A DNA stretch of 64,000 nucleotides, taken from Euborellia annulipes (lineage: Eukaryota > Arthropoda > Insecta > Dermaptera > Anisolabididae). The translations under genes and the position numbers were made by a program. Location of the stretch: assembly GCA_023213315.1 (NCBI GenBank), contig JAKCPI010012726.1, forward strand, positions 42,653-106,652, in the 5' to 3' direction. The notes under the pieces are model-generated. The model saw only the letters and a program-made list of their open reading frames with translations, searched no databases and was not told where the DNA came from. Within the stretch, counting starts at the first letter, position 1. Each line of letters starts with the position of its first letter. Positions 1 through 10,646 of this stretch are shown one piece after another.

Positions 1-52
1 TTGGGCGGAGGGGGCGAGCGCCCCCCTTCGCCCCCACCTGGATACGCTACTG
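1..52. mobile_element. Right end of a short hAT-type element
   Basis: This is a G/C-run-rich stretch ending in GGATACGCTACTG, nearly the same as the right terminus of the delimited hAT element at 57043-57415. It abuts a SINE tail (53-118), so it probably inserted into that SINE. The left end is outside the window. Confidence 0.45.
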
Positions 53-118
53 TGTGTGAATATGTGTGTGTTATTGTGAGTGTGAATGAGAAAAAAGTGT
101 GAATTTTTTTTTTCTAAA
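53..118 (+). repeat. SINE-A tail fragment
   Basis: A GTGTGTGAATGTG-like run followed by GAGAAAAAAGTGTGAA and a T-run. It is the same 3' tail seen in the full SINE-A copies at 17546, 32100 and 52483. Only the tail is present. Confidence 0.6.
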
Positions 119-1900
119 AAAAAAAAAATTCAATATCAAGGACTATACTATTTAAAAAATAAGAAAAAGATAATTACTTTTTCATAAAGATGCACCATAA
201 TAAGTTGGCGAAATTCATTTGAAGACATCCATTCAGGTGTTGGTTGCTGCTATCGCTTACTATCTAAACAAAAAAATCTCAAAATGTTAAATAAAAAACT
301 CATATTCAAAATTAATTCTCTTTTGATGAATTAATTATGAATACAAGTTGACATCCTCGGCTGAAAAATAAAATGGGAAACATTTATTTTTTTTTTAATA
401 GTTTATACATAGTTTTTACATAAAAAATATTATTTTAAATACACAACACAAATTCACACATTGAAGCTTCTTTTGAAGAGGTTGAGGCGTGGAGGCGTCT
501 TCTTCATCGAGTATTGCCTTTGTTGATATGTATTCTTGGTCTTCATAGTCTTCGAAGAATGAATGTTCGTACTTCACTCACAATTCTTCCTTTTTATTCT
601 TCGCATAAAATGCATAAAAATCAGAAAAGAAAGATCATAAAGATCTTAAAAAAAGCTTTAGAAGTGCAAAAATTGCATATTCATTAAGTGTGACCACTCT
701 CCCAAATTCAAATATCATTGTTGTTTAAGTGAAGCTAAGCTAAAGGGACCTATATTTAAATATTATTGCGCCCGGGGAGAGTGATCCCCCTCACCTCTAT
801 CATTCCCTAATATAATAAAAATCGAAAGACATGCATTTAATTTTGGCCGAAGAGAACTTTCATAGGCCTAAGGCCTAATTAATTTTGTCCGAATAGAAGA
901 AACTTGTTGTATTTTCATTGGACTTATCATCTTAACACAAGGATCCGAACTGAACTGAGTACTGATGATGAAATACCTGCCTAAATCTATTAATCATTTA
1001 TCGAAAGGTTGTTATTACTCTCCACAAGAGAATCTTTATATTCACTTGCTGTTCGAAATCAATGTGATCAGAATCAAGAATCCAATGAAACATGACAAGT
1101 TTCGGTTTTTGAGTTATACCAAAAATAAAAAAAAAATAAAAAACAAGAACTCGTCTCTTCCTTCCAAACTCTAGACTGCCTAACGCCTAACGGGGGTAAA
1201 CAGTGATTTTTGATTGCATGCTGATTTTCTAGCGAACGGAAATCCGAGAGAGCTCAAGTTTACAAAAAATATTTACAAAAAAATAATGTCCCTTAATTCT
1301 AACAACAATTGAAATAATAAAGCAGAATAAAAAAAATACAGTAGATTCATTGACATTTTAAAGTTTCAATAAATAGAGAAAAAATAATAAAAAATTTTAA
1401 AAAATTTCAAAATATATCAAATAAATTTTGCTCCTAATAAAATGAAAAAGTGTTGGCTTATTAAAATTTTATAATTTTTGTGAGTTTTCTTTTATCTAAT
1501 AAAGTTCCAAATAATTCAGAAGGACTTGTCGGGACTTCTTTTAATGATTCACACTCATGTCACATATAAATTACTATTCAACCATTAAAGGAATTTACAA
1601 ATTAATTTAGAGCATTTGGAGTTTGATCCAAGGACTCTATATAAAGAATTGCAAGTTAACTTGTATATGGCATCTGAATGTGAACTGCTGATGAAGAAAT
1701 GCCTAAAATACTTCAAAAAAATTATGAAACAATTATTAAATAAATTTTATACAAAGAAAAATTATAAAATTTTAATTAGCAGTCACTTGAGTCAAGGACT
1801 GACTGTATATATAATTCAAATATATACTATATAAAAAATAAAAATATGAAAACTATAAATTTAATTTTTATTTTGCTTTTTACAATTTTTACTTATATAA
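119..1900. other. AT-rich stretch without a recognisable gene
   Basis: I see only short open frames (up to about 72 codons) with low-complexity Lys/Asn/Ile content. There are no splice-linked conserved blocks and no clear repeat ends. The missing 3' exons of PWP2 are not visible here on the minus strand. Confidence 0.5.
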
Positions 1901-1901
1901 C

Positions 1902-2178
1902 TATTGCTTGCGGAAGAAGAGTAAAGAGACAATAGAGTTATTATATATAAATCAAATTCTTAATTAATTATAAAATTGAACATTTTACATTTACAAGATA
2001 GCTACTTTCGAAGAAATTTTTCAAACAAAATAAAAAATATTAATTTTATTAAATTTAAATAAAATTAAATTAAATTATTTTTTGTACTGAATCTCTAAAT
2101 TGGTAATCTTTTAAGCATTTTAAACTCCCATTTTTTTTTTAGACCTCTTGGCTTTACTCGTTTTTCGCAAGCAATAAT
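1902..2178. repeat. Foldback (MITE-like) element
   Basis: Inverted arms ATTGCTTGCGGAAGAAGAG (about 1904) and the complement around 2153-2178 (CTTTACTC...CGCAAGCAAT) enclose about 230 bp of AT-rich DNA. No coding capacity. The superfamily is not assignable. Confidence 0.45.
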
Positions 2179-3003
2179 AAAAATAATAAAAATAAGCAGA
2201 TCTGAGGGGATTTAGGAGTTGAAAAAAAAACCTTCGAAATTAAAAATTGACAAAAACAAATTTTAACAAGTCTAAAAACAAATTTTGAAAATTAAACATT
2301 TTAATTTATAGAAACCGTCCCCTTAATCGTCGATGACAGGATCTGCTTATTTAAAATAAAGAGGAGACTCAGATTGGTAAAAATATTTGCAGCCAATTAA
2401 TACATTTTGTAGCAAAATTGTTTAGTTTTGGTTTTTATGATTATATTGATATTATAAGCTTTATTATGTGTATGTGTAGTTTAAAAATGGCTGCATCAAT
2501 TTATTAATTTGTTTAACTTCTTTGATAAAATTTCTTTAATTTGAATATTTGATTCAAAATATAATTTTTAGTTTGTAAATAAAGAATTAAAAAATCTAAA
2601 TGGTCCTTATGTCCATTCCTACTCCTATAGAGAGGGCATGTAAATACCTTGTTTCATTTCCATCCTCCATTTCCATCGAATCGCTCGAAGAATACACTGA
2701 AAGAGAAGCCCTGAAGCTAAAAACCCACCCTTTCTTCAATACCTATTAGCTAAATGTTTGCCAGAATGGCAGAACACACCTTATAACATGACGACTTGGT
2801 GATCTCGCAGCATGTCTCGCAGAAAGGCAGCAAGGAAACCTAACCTAAAGAGGAAGAGAGTTTGGGGCCTAAAATACCTATGTGTGTGTGAGTGTTTGAG
2901 AGGAAGGGTAGGGAGGTAGAGGATTGAGAGAGTTATTTTCATCTTTAAACTTCATTTGAACTGAAAATTGAATTTTATAATCAATTTTTATAAAATTTTC
3001 AAA
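2179..3003. other. Gene-free AT-rich DNA
   Basis: No supported gene. A less AT-rich patch at 2640-2860 could translate to short protein-like pieces but has stops in every frame and no recognised motif. Confidence 0.4.
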
Positions 3004-3005
3004 TA

Positions 3006-4171
3006 TCTATTGGGATCTATGGGAGAGGCGTGGCTTCACCTGGTGGCAAAAAATGAACTAGCGATTGTAGGATTGAATGGCTGAGCTGATACGCAAGTAC
3101 TCGTGTTTTATGAGACAAAAAGTTTAATTAAAAATAAAAAATGGGTGTGACGGTACAGGAAATTTGTAGGTTTTCTTCTGCCACACTTACTAATAGAAAT
3201 TTTATTTGTGGAGACAATATTATTGATCCTGGTCATGTTTTAAAGTGAGTAATAGTAATGACAGTTTCAATGACAGACCAAATTCTTGCTTTCTGTTTAC
3301 AAACAACAAGTTTACGAGAAGAATTTCATATTTCATGAAATAAATGATCAAATTTTATAATAATAATAACAATTGGGATGGATGCTCGTATAAGGCTGGA
3401 TTAGGAAGTACCTGCAAGCACATTTGGGGCTGTACTTTTATTCTGTAACCGCTATTTATGATATCTGATATGATGTTAGCCAAAAAGTGTTTGAAATATT
3501 TTATTGTAATAATAAATACAAGATAATTAAATGATAAATTAACTAAAAAATTAATACCGGTAATTAAATATAAAATTAATAATTTTTTTTTTTGTACTTA
3601 CAAAAATAATTTAGAAGATTTAAAAAATATCACGTGTACAGACAAAAAATGTGTTTGGAGTGCACCACATAAATCAGCTCTTAAAAAAATACGATATGAG
3701 AGGCCTTTGCTCGAGCACAATTGTTTTGGAGAAAAACAAGAAAAAGATAGAGGCAAAAATTAAAAAGAAGGCTTCTAAATCTGATAGATTGATTCTTCTA
3801 CAATAAAATTATTTATAATTTTCACTATACTGTCTTTTTTTTTGGAAAAGAATGAAATCGAACTGTTTCATGCTTAGATGCATGACTTTTACACCCATAA
3901 ACACAAAGTAGATACACATTGCTTTTATTTTTATAAGGAGAAAATTTCATATTTGTGAATATATTAGTGTATGTATGTATTATTTATTAATCTAACAATA
4001 ATGTTTACTCGTGGGTTATAACTTTTTTTTTAAATAATACAATTATATCAGATGTTTAAATGTTCTTGTCCCTTATATCACGTTAAACGTATGAAGGTTT
4101 ATCCTACAATCGCTAGTTCGACTTTAAGCCACCAGGTAGCGTATTGAAATGCTAAAGATCCCAATAGGTGC
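3006..4171 (+). mobile_element. DNA transposon remnant with SWIM zinc-finger fragment
   Basis: About 65-bp imperfect terminal inverted repeats begin CTATTGGGATCT (3008) and end AGATCCCAATAG (about 4171); both arms share CCTGGTGGC and GAACTAGCGATTGTAGG. Inside, frames near 3385-3430 read like a SWIM zinc finger (CxCxAGLGxTCKH). Frames near 3630-3720 read CTDKKCVWSAPHKSALKK, a motif I associate with transposon proteins that carry SWIM plus YqaJ-type nuclease domains. Stops separate the pieces, so it is not functional. The superfamily (ISL2EU or other) is inferred, not shown. Confidence 0.5.
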
Positions 4172-4365
4172 CTTGAGGCAAGAACTCACCGATTGCCCCC
4201 TAGACATGACATTAATTTTTAACACTAAAGACTAAATATTAACACTTTGGCTTTAAGGTTTTTGATCCAATTGTTCAATCGATAAAGATCTGTGGCTGTA
4301 GGCTTAATGATGGAGTCATGTAAAAAAAAAAGACGAATGCAGTCAAATATTTTTTTATTTTAATT

Positions 4366-4610
4366 CTCGCCCTCACGGCTGACGTTTCGACCCGAGGTCT
4401 AGGCCATCTTCAGAGCCGGCTGGCAATAATCAAAAAGTGTGGAAATTTGCTACAACAGCGACCACATGCTGAATGTTGTCGCTGTTGTTGCAAACTTCCA
4501 TACTTTTTGATTATTGCCAGCCGGCTCTGAAGATGGCCTAGACCTCGGGCCGAAACGTCAGCCGTGAGGGCGAGAATTAAAATATTTGAATGCATTCGTC
4601 TAGTTTCTTT
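4366..4610. mobile_element. Inverted pair of Penelope-like element ends
   Basis: Two arms of about 105 bp are near-perfect inverted repeats around a short centre at about 4470. Each arm carries CTGAAGA, then GGCC...GGCC, then GAAACGTCAGC (plus strand 4527-4556; minus strand 4413-4383). This matches the hammerhead core order CUGANGA / helix II / GAA(A) reported in the pseudo-LTRs of Penelope-like retroelements, with one extra base after CUGANGA. The assignment to Penelope-like elements is an inference from that motif and the inverted layout. Confidence 0.5.
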
Positions 4611-4684
4611 CATGACTCCATCATCTTTAAGGTTTTTGCTTACAGAATAGTAATTAGAGGCAAGGAAGTGTTAAAATGAATTAA

Positions 4685-4984
4685 GGGAGCGTACAAGTAT
4701 TACGTAACGCAATTTGGGGGGGAGGGGGATCTCGTAAAACGTTACCATGCGTTACAAGGGGGAGGGGGGGGGGTTGAACAACGCGTTACGTAACTGGTAT
4801 TTTACCGACTGTCCGATACTTTGCGCAACAGAGTTGTGACTTTTAGATAAAAATGGCCACTTGTGGGCTACGTAACGTCAAGGACCCCCCCCCCCGGTCC
4901 AGAAAAATGTTACGGCGCGTTACATGGGGCGAGTGGGGGTCAAAAATCTTCAAAAATTGCGTTAAGTAATACTTGTACGCTCCC
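4685..4984. mobile_element. PIF/Harbinger-like MITE
   Basis: A 300-bp element with inverted ends GGGAGCGTACAAGTATTACG and the complement ending at 4984. It is flanked by TAA on both sides (4682-4684, 4985-4987), the three-base target duplication expected of PIF/Harbinger. It contains long G and C runs and no coding frame. Confidence 0.6.
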
Positions 4985-5158
4985 TAACGCTGTTTACAGA
5001 TGTTAAAAGTTAATTTTTTTGCTTAGAGAATAGACATGTATGTATAAGGCGTGGAAAAGTTTTAAATTATAATAACATTTTGTTTGACCAAAACTAAATC
5101 GATTTTATTAGATAAAAAGAAATTTTAAAATAATAAAATGAATAAAAAGAAAATTTAC

Positions 5159-6992
5159 AAACTTTGAATCACTTGTCCAATCAATGCAAGTAGTTTCATC
5201 GTATGATCCATGGAAAACTTTAACAAGATAAAAACCATTTCTTGGTCCTGTTAAGGCATCAGGAGATTGATAGACCATCACTGAAAAAATAAAAATAAAT
5301 AATTCTCCTTATTTGATTCATATTTTATCAATCAATTCAATTATATATAGTGGAAGAGAGCAAGTACAAGTGCACCAAATAAAGAGAGCCTTTGGATGTC
5401 TAAATCCCGAACAGGAGACGTTTCGGACAAAATTTTATTCAATCCTTGTAGGCTTATAAACTAATTAGGCACAAAGTTGTCATTGTTGTTGCTGCACAAA
5501 TTTTTTCACATGTATATTTTTCTATTTTTTTTTTAACACACTTTTTTCTCGATCACACTCACACAAACATTCACACAGTCTTTTCGGCAACTCAGGCCAA
5601 TAGACCATATTTGGTATTCAAATGGCTTAAATAAAATTATCGGACTGCCTGGCAAGGGGGATAAGGGGGTAAGGTAATTACCCCCCCCCGAGATTCGAAA
5701 AAATACCTTTTTTCGCAAAAAAATTTATTTTTAATGTAAAATTTTTAAAATTAATACTTAAAAATTTGATGTGTATTTATATTCTGGCAAACAAGTACAG
5801 AATGCGCTTTTAAATTACCGAAATTAAAAAAATAGTGTGCTGTGCGACGGGTCACACCAGATTACCCCCCCCGAGAAACACCTCTGGATCCGCCCTGCTG
5901 CCTGGGGTCCAAACCCGCGACTCTTAGTATACGAGGCTAGCAAGCTAACCAATACAGCAAGCCCGAGGGCGTATATTTTTCTATAAAAACACTTGGCTCT
6001 CTGTATTTGCTGCACCCGAACTTGCTCTCTTCCATTCCATAACATCAACAGCAACTTTTCTTCAGCTTACAGAATTATATATATATAAATATTAAATATT
6101 AGAAATATGAGTAAATCTGCATAAAAGGCCTCAAATGGAAGGGAACGTGGCTTGTGTTTTGTCAATGGTGTCATTTCGATTCGGTCCTAAACCATACAGT
6201 TCGAGATGTTGATTGCCGGTCCCAGGGGCCACGCTCTATTCTACTCAAGGCCTTGTCTACAGATCGGCCAAAATATCAATTTTTCTTACCGCAATTTTCT
6301 TTACAAACGGCAAAATATTTTCCATCAGGACTATAGCTTACATAATGTATTGGTCTTTTATAATCAAATTTATGAATAACCGTTTTAGTGATCATATTAA
6401 TTAAGTCGGCATGCCCTCCTGAAAAAAAAAAAAATTAAAATATAAAAACAATTATTTTATGGTTTCAAATGTCTATATTATAAATATTTGGTGATTTAAT
6501 AGCTTGTGGGTAATAAAGTGGATTAAATAAAGACTCAAGCTGTGAGTTTTTAATAAATAATCTGATGAAAATCCAAATAATATGAGAATTAATATTGCAT
6601 TTCAATGTAGATATGAAAATCAAATAAAGACTTACTTTCATTAATTGCTAAAAGAATATTTCCATTTGGCGATAGTTCGAGACATGTATAATTAAAACAA
6701 CTTTCTATAGGAAGCGTTGATGTTTTGTTACTGAAAAAAATGATAATTTTAATTGATTTCTTATATTGCCTCCTCCCTGCATTTATAATTTACTTACTTT
6801 TTTAGGTCATAAATGCTTATCCTATTTCCAACTGGGCTGATCACAGAAAAACCATCGCTTGAGAAAACTAAATTTCCCTTTCTATATACAGTACCCAAAA
6901 GGTTAGCAAACTGAAATAAATATTTCAATTTAATAAGAGGACATATTTTATAATATTGTAATAAATATAAATACCTTAAATGAGTATTTCAT
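5159..6992 (-). CDS. pwp2: PWP2-like WD-repeat protein, 5' part (U3 snoRNP/UTP-B component)
   Basis: Five exons on the minus strand: 6975-6992 (ATG, 18 nt), 6798-6910, 6636-6730, 6290-6418 and 5159-5280. All splice with GT-AG in matching phases and encode about 159 residues. The product starts MKYSFKFANLLGTVYRKGNL and goes on with SPVGNRISIYDLKNNKT, a beta-propeller block containing SYSPDGKYFAVCKEN, and DETTCIDWTSDSKF, the expected order for the N-terminal WD40 propeller of PWP2/UTP1. That protein belongs to the UTP-B subcomplex of the nucleolar small-subunit processome and is needed for 18S rRNA maturation (family knowledge). PWP2 is usually around 900 residues, so most of it is missing. No further exons are visible down to base 1, which implies an intron longer than 5 kb or a gene broken at the edge. 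The intron between the last two exons (5281-6289) holds SINE, hAT and Penelope-like pieces. Start chosen at the only ATG preceding the conserved N-terminus. Confidence 0.88.
5346..5440 (+). repeat. Penelope-like end fragment
   Basis: GGAAGAGAGCAAGTAC is followed by a degenerate GAGACGTTTCGG block. The same GAAGAGAGCAAGT unit recurs inverted at 5992-6050 and directly at 40470-40510, so this and 5992-6050 form an inverted pair inside a PWP2 intron. Confidence 0.4.
5528..5972 (-). repeat. SINE-A copy, split by a hAT element
   Basis: Read on the minus strand, it has a tRNA-like head with B-box-like GCGGGTTTGGACCCC (near 5900-5915) and CCCTCGGGCTTG at the start, then the CATTTGAATACCAAATATGG body and a CACACT-rich tail. 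The copy is interrupted at 5653-5897 by a hAT element that duplicated CTGCCTGG. Confidence 0.75.
5653..5897. mobile_element. hAT MITE (CAAGGGCG family) inside a SINE
   Basis: A 245-bp element bounded by CAAGGGGG and CCGCCCTG. It is flanked by perfect 8-bp duplications CTGCCTGG (5645-5652, 5898-5905), the hAT signature. It is the same family as 31141-31394, in the opposite orientation, and contains GGTCACACCAGATTA, shared with the hairpin of element X. Confidence 0.85.
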
Positions 6993-7204
6993 CTTTACGA
7001 ATAAATTATTCAATGGTGAAGAAATAAAATAAAATAAACTACTCTAAAGCAAACACGTGAGTTAAGTAAAGCATGTTTTTTACTTGACACATGGAGAAAT
7101 AGATATGCAAGCCCATCAATGTTGAAATATGGCACAAAAATCCAACTAACTCCGAGACCTGCCAGAAGGGCGCACTAGTGCCATAATCAGCCAGGGCGCT
7201 TTAT

Positions 7205-7330
7205 TTTAAAAATCGGGCTTGGCGTATTTGCTAGCGCACCTACCTTGTATAGCAAGGGTCGAGGGTTCGGATCCTAGGCATTCCTATGATTTTATTTAAG
7301 CCATTTGGGTACCGAATGGCTGAATGGGAA
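7205..7330 (+). repeat. SINE-A head and body
   Basis: GGGCTTGG..., GAGGGTTCGGATCC (B-box-like) and AAGCCATTTGGGTACC follow in the usual SINE-A order. The tail is missing. Confidence 0.6.
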
Positions 7331-7344
7331 AGTGTTAAAAAAAA

Positions 7345-7722
7345 TTATTTTTCCAGCTGACTCGGGCCCGCCTGAGGCGTACCCTCGCCTTTTCTTTATA
7401 ATTTTTTAAGTCATTTGGTATCCAAATGGCTTTTTCTTTATTATAATTATTACTATATTCCAATCCAGTGCCTGCTTGAGGATTTGTTTACATTCATAGA
7501 ATAGACAAATGCAAAGAATATATAAATTTCTCTATGAGAGAAATCATAACTTTAAGAATAAATAACTCAAAAAGTTATAGGAATTTTAGGATGAAAATAA
7601 TTTTCCTCTTATCCCTAGAAGCTCCTAAAAAATTTCGTTTCAAAATTCCAACGGGAAGTTGCCTAAATAGAGCGTGACAGCCGGACAGACAGACAGACGG
7701 ACATTAGCGAATATATATATAT
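7345..7722 (-). mobile_element. Helitron remnant
   Basis: Matches the delimited Helitron at 23604-24397 in reverse: TATATATATA...GTCCGTCTGTC at its 5' end (near 7722), the AACTTCCCGTTGGAATTTTG block, and GGGCCCGAGTCAGCTGG near 7350. The final hairpin-CTAG end is lost. A SINE piece follows directly. Confidence 0.65.
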
Positions 7723-7889
7723 ATAGATATTTGAAAGTAGTTAATATTTGTTAATTAATTTCTGAAACAAAAATTGTTTGCAAGTTGACATTTTCTAAAC
7801 TGTTTCCAAATGTTCCAAATACAGGGGGGAACTAACACTAGCGCGCCCAAGTGGCCAGTCCTTCAAACATAGCGATGCTAGCGTTAAAG

Positions 7890-8150
7890 TGGGTGATCTT
7901 TTTTTTTAACATTCACACTTTTTTCCCATTCACACTCACACTCGCGCCACACACATACACAAAGTCTTTTCGGCAGCTCAGGCCATATAAGACTTTACGA
8001 TAACCCTTTTTTATTAAATAAGATATATTTATTGGGGTATTCTTATTTAATCCATCTCCAAATCCAAATGGCTTAAATAAAATCATCGTCAAACTGTCTG
8101 GGATCAGAACCCGCGACCCTTGGTATAGAAGGCAGGCGCGCTAAAGTGTG
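7890..8150 (-). repeat. SINE-A copy
   Basis: On the minus strand, ...CCAAGGGTCGCGGGTTCTGATCC, the AAGCCATTTGGAT body, CCGAAAAGACTTTGTG and a GTGAGTGTGAATGG tail. The tRNA-like head is divergent (8110-8150). It lies between PWP2 and the V-ATPase promoter. Confidence 0.7.
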
Positions 8151-8400
8151 TGCTTTGGCAAACGTGTGTGAGTCAAGTTTTGAACTGTCAAATCTTGTGA
8201 GTTTACTTGACAGATGAAAAATTAAAATGTCCACTTAAGTCAAAACAAATACTAAAATAAAAAAATTAAAAATCTCATTGAAAAATATTTTTTAATTAAA
8301 GTAAAACAAAAATTAATTAAATATTTAATTTAAAATATAGAATGAAGAATAATGAAATTAAGTTAATTTAAAATTAAATTGTATTCGGTGGTTCTCAAGT

Positions 8401-8671
8401 CCACGAGATCTTTACGTCACGTTGAGGTTGACTTTGAGGTTTTCTCATCTCACCTCTGATTGGCCGATGAGCGTCCGCTCTGTAGCATTTGGCCCAATCA
8501 CTAACGCGCTTATTGAGACGGCGCAGCTGAAAGTTTGTTCACATCACATGACCGATGCACTGAGTAAGCCATATTTGCCAGGCCTCCTTCTAGTAGGCGA
8601 ACGTCAGTGTGTCAAGATTCATCGACTAATCTATTAAAAAGAACCTGTAAATACTCGAAAAATATATCAAA
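8401..8671 (+). promoter_or_regulatory. Promoter and 5' UTR of V-ATPase subunit c
   Basis: A sharply GC-richer 250-bp stretch just before the start codon. It carries a CRE/ATF-like TTACGTCA (8412-8419), an inverted CCAAT box (ATTGG, 8459-8463), a direct CCAAT (8494-8498) and an exact M-box TCACATGA (8544-8551). These are motif matches only; the transcription start is not determined. PWP2 starts 1.68 kb away on the other strand, so a fully shared core promoter is unlikely. Confidence 0.55.
8544..8551 (+). promoter_or_regulatory. M-box / E-box TCACATGA (MITF/TFE type)
   Basis: Exact TCACATGA 121 bases before the ATG. MiT/TFE factors bind this octamer, and in mammals and flies they drive V-ATPase genes (established). 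Two further exact copies sit in introns 1 and 2. Confidence 0.5.
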
Positions 8672-10646
8672 ATGAGTGATAAAGTGCCCACACCCGCTTC
8701 CCCTGTGTATGGTCCCTTTTTTGGGACGATGGGTGCAGCATCTGCAATTATTTTTAGCGGTAAGCGAAAAGATTTTACAACCCTCTATTGATTGAACATG
8801 ACGATCTCTCACACCCCTCGAGAGAGGCTTTTTTAACCCTCACATTGATTTTTTTTTATTTTCCTTATTAAATTCACAATCATAAATTTAATATTTTTAA
8901 AACTTATTTATTAATTTAGTAATAATAATGAAAATAAAAAAAATCCAATTATTATTTTATTATACTAATTGTTAAGAAAGCATATTGTTGCTTGAATTTA
9001 ATCAATTATTAAATTTGTTTAGTCAATTTTATGATAAATACTCAAATATTACTTTGAAATTCTTATTTCAACAAAATCAATATGTGAAGTAAGTTTGAAA
9101 ATTTAATTTTCCATAACGAAATATTATAATAATGGTAATTAATTTTATTTTAATTGCCTCTATCGTTAAATGGTATCGAATAAATGAGCGAGTCGCAAGT
9201 CGTCGGACGTCGGCAGGAGGAAATCGTGGGTCATGTGCTTGACCTGATTCCGCGATGGCACCACCCAAAAGCTTTATTTTTTATTTAATCTCCCCTTTTT
9301 CGTTTATCAAATACTATAATATCAATTAGTTTTAATATTATAATAAATAATTAGCTGCTTGATGATTCAGCGACCGGAATCCTCACTGAATTTACCCATG
9401 GAGCTTTCGTGCTCTTAGTCACCTGATCTTTGATCAGAACAATTTCTTATTCTTTTTTCCTCACCAATTTCCTTTTTTTTACTTTTTTTTTTTAAATTCT
9501 CATTTAATTTATAATTCTTTTAACAAAATTTAGTTTAGTTGAGGAAATTTCTTATTATCATTTATTAAATGAAAAATTCAAATCATGTGAGCTGTTTTCA
9601 AGGCTATCACGTTTACCTCAATCACATGGTACTTTCTTTTTTTTTTATTATATTTCTCTTAAAAAAAAAAAAATAAAAACAATCAATTATTAGAAACAAT
9701 AACTATTCTCCGTATCAAAAATAAAATGGGCGGTGATTAATGTTCAACTTTTGAATAAAATCAATATAATCTTAAGTCTATAATTCTTTTTCAAAAAAAA
9801 AAAAATATTAAATTCTTATTACACCCCTAGATGGATAATCGGTTGTGGCTGTTAATTTTTTCCCTATTTAAGAGATGACATCTTCGATTAACATGTTTCC
9901 TTTTTGTATTTGTTTCCTTGCAGCGCTGGGTGCGGCATACGGAACGGCCAAATCGGGCACGGGCATTGCAGCAATGTCCGTGATGAGGCCAGAGCTCATC
10001 ATGAAATCCATTATTCCAGTTGTCATGGCGGGTATTATCGCCATTTACGGCCTGGTCGTCGCTGTCCTCATAGCCGGCCAAATTACAGAAATCCCCGAAT
10101 ATACACTTTACAAGTAAGTTTCAAAAAAAAAAATCAATTAATTTTGTTTTTTTTTTTCTTCAAAAGGAAATAGGTTTTATTTTACTTAGAAGGATATTAA
10201 TTAAATCACATGAAACTTATTTTATTTATTTGCTTTAAGATAAAACTAGTTCAAGAGATATGACGTAACGACAGAAAAAGAATTAAAATCATTTAAAGTG
10301 TTTTTTTTTTATTATGATTTTTCTTATTTAATTCAAACAATTGAGTTATTATTTTCTATCTATTTTTATTAGAGTGAGGAGATTTTTGATATTTAATTTG
10401 TTTGTTTTTTTTTTCTCCCTTTATCCTAAACATAGGGGCTTTACTCACTTGGGTGCTGGATTATCTGTGGGCCTGAGCGGTTTAGCCGCTGGCTTCGCAA
10501 TCGGAATCGTAGGCGATGCCGGTGTTCGTGGTACAGCTCAGCAGCCTCGTCTTTTCGTAGGAATGATTCTTATTCTCATTTTCGCCGAGGTCTTGGGTCT
10601 TTACGGTCTCATCGTTGCCATTTATCTGTACTCGATGAGTCCATAG
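8672..10646 (+). CDS. vha16: V-type H+-ATPase 16-kDa proteolipid, subunit c (complete)
   Basis: Three exons: 8672-8759, 9924-10113 and 10436-10646. They join in phase through GT-AG introns to give 162 residues, close to the usual 155-160. The product is the c subunit of the membrane V0 rotor, which carries protons across endomembranes and apical plasma membranes. Visible features: [19 protein letters not shown] leading into helix 1, the [20 protein letters not shown] loop, helix 2 to about residue 80, the cytosolic segment [11 protein letters not shown], then [17 protein letters not shown] and [17 protein letters not shown]. Helix 4 holds FAEVLGLYG, whose Glu (about residue 144) is the proton-binding carboxylate. 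The C-terminus LYSMSP departs slightly from the common LYTK type. The start is the first ATG after the GC-rich promoter and matches family N-termini. The coding exons are markedly less AT-rich than their introns. Confidence 0.97.
9583..9590 (+). promoter_or_regulatory. Second M-box (TCATGTGA) in V-ATPase c intron 1
   Basis: An exact octamer (reverse complement of TCACATGA). A half-matching ATCACATGG follows near 9622 and TCACGTTTAC near 9608, so E-box-like sites cluster here. Functional meaning is inferred. Confidence 0.4.
10206..10213 (+). promoter_or_regulatory. Third M-box (TCACATGA) in V-ATPase c intron 2
   Basis: Exact TCACATGA, 93 bases after the exon 2 donor. See the matching promoter site; no other evidence. 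Confidence 0.35.

Noticed and set aside
9875..10173. Separate small genes over V-ATPase exon 2
   Set aside because: Frames start in intron 1 or are shifted; the splice-defined exon 9924-10113 explains the conservation.
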